DNA from: Pseudomonadota bacterium
GTDB taxonomy: Bacteria > Desulfobacterota > Desulfobacteria > Desulfobacterales > JAHIVH01
DNA: 64,000 bases
Direction of reading: 5' to 3'
Assembly: GCA_018816735.1 (NCBI GenBank)
Contig: JAHIVH010000013.1
Coordinates: 1-64,000 of the forward strand
Part shown: in pieces, positions 60,403 to 64,000 of the stretch
How positions within the stretch are numbered: position 1 is the first letter of the stretch
Layout of the letters: every line of letters begins with the position of its first letter
Translations under genes and position numbers: made by a program
Notes under the pieces: generated by a model
What the model saw: only the letters and a program-made list of their open reading frames with translations
The model's database searches: none
What the model was told of the DNA's origin: nothing

Positions 60403-61698
60403 ATGGGAAAAACCACAGCAGAAAAAATATTTGACGCACATACAGTGGATCGTCCATTTGGAGATATAACAGTCATCAGGCTCGATGCCGTATTCTGCCA
60501 TGAAATTACAACACCTATAGCGATTAATGACCTGGTGAAACGAGGAAAGGACCGGGTTTTCGATCCGGATAAAATCAAAGTGGTCATTGACCATGTCACC
60601 CCTGCCAAAGATTCCAAAACAGCCATGCAGGGAAAAATTTTAAGGGACTGGGCCAGGCGGAACCATATCAAGGATTTTTTTGATATTGGCAGAAATGGTG
60701 TCTGTCATGCCCTGTTTCCGGAAAAAGGGTTCGCACGGCCCGGATACACCATTATTATGGGAGATTCACATACGTGTACCCATGGCGCATTTGGCGCATT
60801 TGCCGCAGGCGTGGGAACAACCGATCTTGAAGTCGGTATATTAAAAGGCGTTTGCGCTTTTCATTACCCCAAAAGCATAAAAATAAATATAAATGGCCGC
60901 CTTAAGAAAGGGGTATATGCAAAGGATGTGATCCTTTCCATCATCGGAAAAATGGGTGTAAACGGAGCGACTAACAAAGTAATTGAATTTACAGGGAATG
61001 TTGTTGATGATATGGCCATGGAAGAACGGATGACCCTCTGCAATATGGCAGTGGAAGCTGGTGCCACCTGCGGGATATGCTATCCGGATATGACAACTGT
61101 GTCGTATCTTTGGGAGTTTATAAAAGGTGACTACCTGTCAACGGAAGCTGCCCTGGAGGATTACCAGCAGTTTAGGGCTGATCCTGATGCTTTGTATGAT
61201 AATATTATCGGGCTGGATGTCTCATCACTGGAACCGCAAATGACCTATGGATTCAAACCGGATCAAGTCAAACCTGTGTCTGAAATGGCAGGTTTGCCTG
61301 TGGATCAGGTTTACATCGGTTCATGCACAAACGGCAGGCTGGAAGACTTACGCATTGCCGCCAGGGTGTTAAAAGGAAACAGAATCAGTGATTCTGTTCG
61401 GGCCATTGTTTCACCGGCAACACCAAAAATCTACAATGAAGCGCTTCAGGAAGGCATCATAGGCATTTTCATGGACGCAGGTTTCTGTGTGACCAATCCC
61501 ACTTGCGGGGCATGCTTAGGGATGAGCAACGGCGTCCTTGCCGATGGCGAGGTATGCGCATCCACCACAAACCGTAATTTTAACGGCAGAATGGGAAAAG
61601 GTGGCATGGTCCATTTAATGAGTCCTGCCACTGCAGCTGCGTCAGCGATAACGGGTTTCATCACCAATTCAGCGCTTTTCGAAAAAATAGGGGGATAG
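60403..61698 (+). CDS. leuC: 3-Isopropylmalate/citramalate dehydratase, large subunit
   Basis: 431 residues of the aconitase superfamily, LeuC of the archaeal/homoaconitase-like type. The active-site and iron-sulfur motifs are in place: GDSHTCTHGAFGAFAAGVG, then IGSCTNGR (first Cys) and NPTCGACLG (the Cys pair), followed by STTNRNFNGRMG. AAAGGAGG lies upstream of the ATG. With LeuD it isomerises 2- to 3-isopropylmalate, and in this setting very likely also the citramalate made by CimA. The separate plus-strand location, behind a regulator, sets it apart from the minus-strand ilv/leu operon. Confidence 0.95.
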   Translation: MGKTTAEKIFDAHTVDRPFGDITVIRLDAVFCHEITTPIAINDLVKRGKDRVFDPDKIKVVIDHVTPAKDSKTAMQGKILRDWARRNHIKDFFDIGRNGVCHALFPEKGFARPGYTIIMGDSHTCTHGAFGAFAAGVGTTDLEVGILKGVCAFHYPKSIKININGRLKKGVYAKDVILSIIGKMGVNGATNKVIEFTGNVVDDMAMEERMTLCNMAVEAGATCGICYPDMTTVSYLWEFIKGDYLSTEAALEDYQQFRADPDALYDNIIGLDVSSLEPQMTYGFKPDQVKPVSEMAGLPVDQVYIGSCTNGRLEDLRIAARVLKGNRISDSVRAIVSPATPKIYNEALQEGIIGIFMDAGFCVTNPTCGACLGMSNGVLADGEVCASTTNRNFNGRMGKGGMVHLMSPATAAASAITGFITNSALFEKIGG

Positions 61699-61700
61699 AG

Positions 61701-62225
61701 ATGAAAAATTTCAGTGGAAACGTCCTTTTTCTGGATAGATCGGATATCAATACAGATGAGATCATACCTGCAAAATATCTTACGGAAAACTCAAAGGAAG
61801 CGTTAAAACCATATCTTCTGGAAGATCTGGTGCTTAAGGGGTTTGACCCTCGCAAAGACATTTCCGGAAAACATGTGGTTGTCACCCGGGGGAATTTTGG
61901 ATGCGGTTCCTCAAGAGAGCACGCACCCTGGGCATTTGAAGTGAATGATATCAATATGGTTATTGGTGAAGGGTTTGCGCGGATATTCAAACAGAATATG
62001 TTTAATTGCGGTATGATGGCTGTTGAGCTTTCTCCAGATACAATCGATCATATTTTTAAAACCTGCGGTGGAAAAGCCACAACCATTGAAACGGATTTTG
62101 GAAGCCAGTGCATGATCATCAGGGCAGACGGTTTCGAAGAAAAAATAGTTTTCTCAATTTCAGGCTTTGACAAGGCCCTCGTTGAAAAAGGCGGCTGGGT
62201 CGAATATGCGGATCTGAATTACTGA
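61701..62225 (+). CDS. leuD: 3-Isopropylmalate/citramalate dehydratase, small subunit
   Basis: 174 residues, the swivelling domain of the LeuCD enzyme. It reads SGNVLFLDRSDINTDEIIPAKYL near the N-terminus and GNFGCGSSREHAPWA at about 62-76, the substrate-binding loop of the aconitase small subunit. VIGEGFARIFKQNMFNCGM follows. The C-terminal half matches LeuD of the short archaeal-like form. The start is 2 bases after the leuC stop, so translation is coupled. No leuB follows. Confidence 0.95.
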   Translation: MKNFSGNVLFLDRSDINTDEIIPAKYLTENSKEALKPYLLEDLVLKGFDPRKDISGKHVVVTRGNFGCGSSREHAPWAFEVNDINMVIGEGFARIFKQNMFNCGMMAVELSPDTIDHIFKTCGGKATTIETDFGSQCMIIRADGFEEKIVFSISGFDKALVEKGGWVEYADLNY

Positions 62226-62356
62226 AACCCATACGCTATGTATTGATATCTATTCGTACTTGACCTTATATTTTTATTTTTGATATGCATAGTCTGAAAT
62301 TGAAAAAGGCAACCTTAACTGATCCGGCATAGTAATTGAACAGTGGAGATTTGAAA

Positions 62357-62740
62357 ATGGGAAAAACAGCGGTTCTGATAGCCATAGCAAGCCTGATGAT
62401 GCTTTCCTGCGGAAAGCAAAATCTGAAAGATACCATGAGTATATCCGCCATACTTGGGGATAACGGATCACTTGCAATGACATTTGATATAGAGTTCCCG
62501 GATCAGGAAAGTCGCGCCTTTTTCAGAGAAAATTCAGATAAGATAAAATATGCCCTTACATTGACGTTCAAAAGTTATAATTCCGATGAATTAACCAATC
62601 GGGGTATCTCAAATAATACGATAAAAAAACTGATTTCTTCGCGGTTTAAAATCAATTACTCGAAAATCACAATAAATGAGTATGATGTGAGGGATTCGAG
62701 TAATCAAAAGGCCAAGAAAAAGACCGTATTTTCCCAATAG
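62357..62740 (+). CDS. Small lipoprotein with a FliL-like region (tentative)
   Basis: 127 residues from the ATG at 62357, with GGAG about 8 bases upstream; an upstream TTG lacks this. The leader MGKTAVLIAIASLMMLSCGK has a lipobox-like LSC. The body reads MTFDIEFPDQESRAFF, then IKYALTLTFKSYNSDELTN and ISNNTIKKLI. The order of an acidic strand, a block with an invariant-looking ALTLTFKSYNSDEL, and a helix with KLI resembles the soluble domain of FliL-type proteins, but without its transmembrane helix. This similarity is by eye and weak. It precedes a small conserved-looking protein by 37 bases. Confidence 0.55.
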   Translation: MGKTAVLIAIASLMMLSCGKQNLKDTMSISAILGDNGSLAMTFDIEFPDQESRAFFRENSDKIKYALTLTFKSYNSDELTNRGISNNTIKKLISSRFKINYSKITINEYDVRDSSNQKAKKKTVFSQ

Positions 62741-62777
62741 GTTTTTTAGGATGCCTGATAAAAAAGGAGTCGTGTTT

Positions 62778-62933
62778 GTGACAAAGCCCGTATATACCTG
62801 TACAGAATACAGAGAAGAAATGATCTTGCTGGGCCTTAGAAGGAGACTTCAGTCCGGCAATCTGAGTGAAGAACAGAAAAGAGAGCTGATTAAGGAGATT
62901 AAACGTCTTGAAAAACAGATGGGAATGGTTTGA
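62778..62933 (+). CDS. Small protein of unknown function (51 aa)
   Basis: 51 residues from a GTG at 62778, with AAGGAG 7-8 bases upstream; the frame is open to an ATG at 62751, which has no usable site. The sequence TKPVYTCTEYREEMILLGL followed by RRRLQSGNLSEEQKREL forms two charged helices joined by a loop, ending LEKQMGMV. It is soluble and probably forms a small helical hairpin. No family is recognised. Confidence 0.6.
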   Translation: MTKPVYTCTEYREEMILLGLRRRLQSGNLSEEQKRELIKEIKRLEKQMGMV

Positions 62934-62966
62934 TCGGCTTATTTATGGGATAGGCGTGAAGAAAGG

Positions 62967-63308
62967 TCAGGCTTTACGAATTTTTTCAGGAATTGCAGGC
63001 TTTTGTGCTACTGGCGTCACCGATTTTTCCATGATTTTCTCTCTTTCCAGGTTTTTTTCCCTCAGTTTCCTTATTCTTTTTTCATCGTCCATCATCTGTT
63101 TTTCATAAAGGATTTCTCTTTCCTTGTAAGCGTTTATAATTTTTGTATATTTCTCCCGAATATTGTTTTCGGACCTCTTGATGATCTTGTAAGTATACGA
63201 TAAATAGATGATTTCAGCAGAGATTGCCACAATAATGGCATAGATCATCCCTGTTTCATACCAGGTATGAACGATAAAAGCAGATAGCATGGATGCCAAA
63301 AATACCAT
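62967..63308 (-). CDS. Small membrane protein with coiled-coil tail
   Basis: 113 residues if the ATG at 63308 is the start; a TTG at 63341 would add 11 residues, and neither has a strong ribosome binding site. Two hydrophobic segments at the N-terminus (about 1-20 and 22-40) are followed by KIIKRSENNIREKY and a long Glu/Lys-rich coiled coil (about 45-95, with ILYEKQMMDDEKRIRKL), ending in a Pro-rich tail. The layout suggests a membrane-tethered coiled coil facing the cytoplasm. No family is recognised. Confidence 0.55.
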   Translation of the reverse strand: MVFLASMLSAFIVHTWYETGMIYAIIVAISAEIIYLSYTYKIIKRSENNIREKYTKIINAYKEREILYEKQMMDDEKRIRKLREKNLEREKIMEKSVTPVAQKPAIPEKIRKA

Positions 63309-63712
63309 AAAGTCATCTTCAGTGTCTGAGGGAGGACCCAAAAGCGTGTTGCGCGAATTCTGTTTTTTTGAGTGACCCCTAAAAGTTATGCCAGTGTGAT
63401 GATCATTAAACGATCAGTCAATTTGGTTTTAAATATAACACACTTCGAATTCATTTGTAAATATAGTGGTTTCGTGTGGAAAGAAATATTTGGCACGATC
63501 ATCCGGAAACGGGTTCACGTATTCTTTTCTTGACTTGATGTCCTGCCTGAGTTAATTTTCATGGGTCGACTTGTAATGGGCGTGGGTAAGGGGCTGACCA
63601 GATACAGCATCATGGCAAAAAGATAATTGCAGCTCCTTTAAAGAAGAAATTTCATTCATTGTTTATCAAACACCCTGATAGCTATTAAATACAATTTAAC
63701 TTAAGGAGACCC
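63309..63712. other. Intergenic region, about 400 bases, no gene seen
   Basis: Divergent spacer between the coiled-coil membrane protein and the gene at the window end. I see no clear promoter, hairpin or repeat. AAGGAG at 63703-63708 is the ribosome binding site of the next gene. Confidence 0.4.
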
Positions 63713-64000
63713 ATGTACCGGTTCGGGGCAAATCAATCGAATATGAGAGATACGGAGCTGCAGGATATTTTTTGCGTGAGGTTGAAGTTGCTTGTTGTGA
63801 TGGCATATGCCTACCTGGAAGGTTATCCGGTCGGGGAGTTCAGAAAAATAGCCCTGATTGAAAATGCCATACAAGTTGCAAAAGGGGCGGTGGACTGGGG
63901 GGGCAGAATAAATAATTTCAGGACATATCATGAATCCAACGGAGAGATTATTCTTGACCATCTATTTTTTCAGCGTGTCAAACTTCTCTCTGTCATGATA
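63713..64000 (+). CDS. Hypothetical protein, 3' end outside window
   Basis: An open frame from the ATG at 63713 runs to the window end without a stop (96 codons). AAGGAG lies 5 bases upstream. The start reads MYRFGANQSNMRDTEL, then LQDIFCVRLKLLVVMAYAYL and FRKIALIENAIQVAKGAVDW. It seems soluble and helical. The minus-strand frame at 63701-63961 overlapping it has no ribosome binding site and is judged a shadow. Too little is visible to name a family. Confidence 0.6.
   Translation, partial: MYRFGANQSNMRDTELQDIFCVRLKLLVVMAYAYLEGYPVGEFRKIALIENAIQVAKGAVDWGGRINNFRTYHESNGEIILDHLFFQRVKLLSVMI

Noticed and set aside
63470-63500. TTGGCAC resembling a sigma54 -24 element
   Set aside because: No TTGC -12 element at the required spacing.
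63701-63961. 86-codon minus-strand ORF at the window end
   Set aside because: It lies opposite an open plus-strand frame with a good ribosome binding site (63713 to the end), which is the better gene.
1-64000. tRNA, rRNA or CRISPR arrays
   Set aside because: No cloverleaf-like sequence, rRNA conserved segment or regularly spaced repeat array was seen by eye on either strand; a covariance-model search was not possible.

Overview
The window reads as a chromosomal stretch of a Gram-negative, moderate-GC bacterium. The most likely source is the Desulfobacterota (Desulfobacteraceae-like sulfate reducers). This is inferred from gene content: an NDP-forming acyl-CoA ligase with ETF genes, a CimA-type isoleucine route, FadL-like and HpnM/HpnN-like envelope proteins, and a three-gene PUFA-type synthase. 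There is no rRNA gene to confirm it, and I saw no tRNA, CRISPR array or intact insertion sequence.

Layout. 1-9.8 kb is an envelope region: the tail of a protein with a Cys-containing C-terminal anchor; a FadL-like outer-membrane channel next to a 1394-residue lipoprotein (minus strand); and, divergently, an MlaC/HpnM-like periplasmic protein with an RND/MMPL exporter. 9.8-19 kb holds housekeeping and catabolic genes: an SDR, typA, a nitroreductase, an acyl-CoA ligase-etfB-etfA operon, a small unknown protein and a GAF protein. 19.2-34.9 kb is a large minus-strand operon, pfaD-pfaA-pfaC, encoding an iterative PUFA/secondary-lipid synthase: an enoyl reductase; KS-MAT-4xACP-KR-DH; and KS-CLF-four hotdogs-acyltransferase. 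35.5-37.3 kb has an alpha/beta hydrolase and a secreted protein. 37.5-40.6 kb is a small accessory islet: a mazF fragment, a frameshifted IS4-family transposase, an intact RHH-MazF pair and a HEPN-MNT pair. 40.6-48.2 kb has two barrel-like paralogs, a THUMP/RlmL-type methyltransferase, a SWIM-SNF2 helicase, a retropepsin-like lipoprotein and pyrD.

48.3-62.2 kb is the branched-chain amino acid locus. The minus-strand operon ilvD-ilvB-ilvN-cimA-leuA-ilvC is preceded by a leader region not evident as a gene at first sight: a promoter, a 32-residue leader peptide that is half Ile/Leu/Val, a pause-type hairpin and an intrinsic terminator just before the ilvD ribosome binding site. That is a transcription-attenuation layout. 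leuC and leuD lie on the plus strand behind an XRE-cupin regulator. An actin-like ATPase gene of the ParM/Alp type sits between the two halves. 62.3-64 kb has small envelope or unknown proteins and one gene cut by the window end.

How the genes work together. CimA and LeuA feed the shared LeuCD isomerase, and IlvBN, IlvC and IlvD complete Ile/Val/Leu precursors; leuB and an aminotransferase are not in the window. The Pfa proteins should build a long, probably polyunsaturated acyl chain on tandem ACPs, and the fused acyltransferase could hand it directly to a glycerolipid. No separate PfaB acyltransferase or phosphopantetheinyl transferase is present. Functions are assigned from recognisable motifs and order only; no database search was run.
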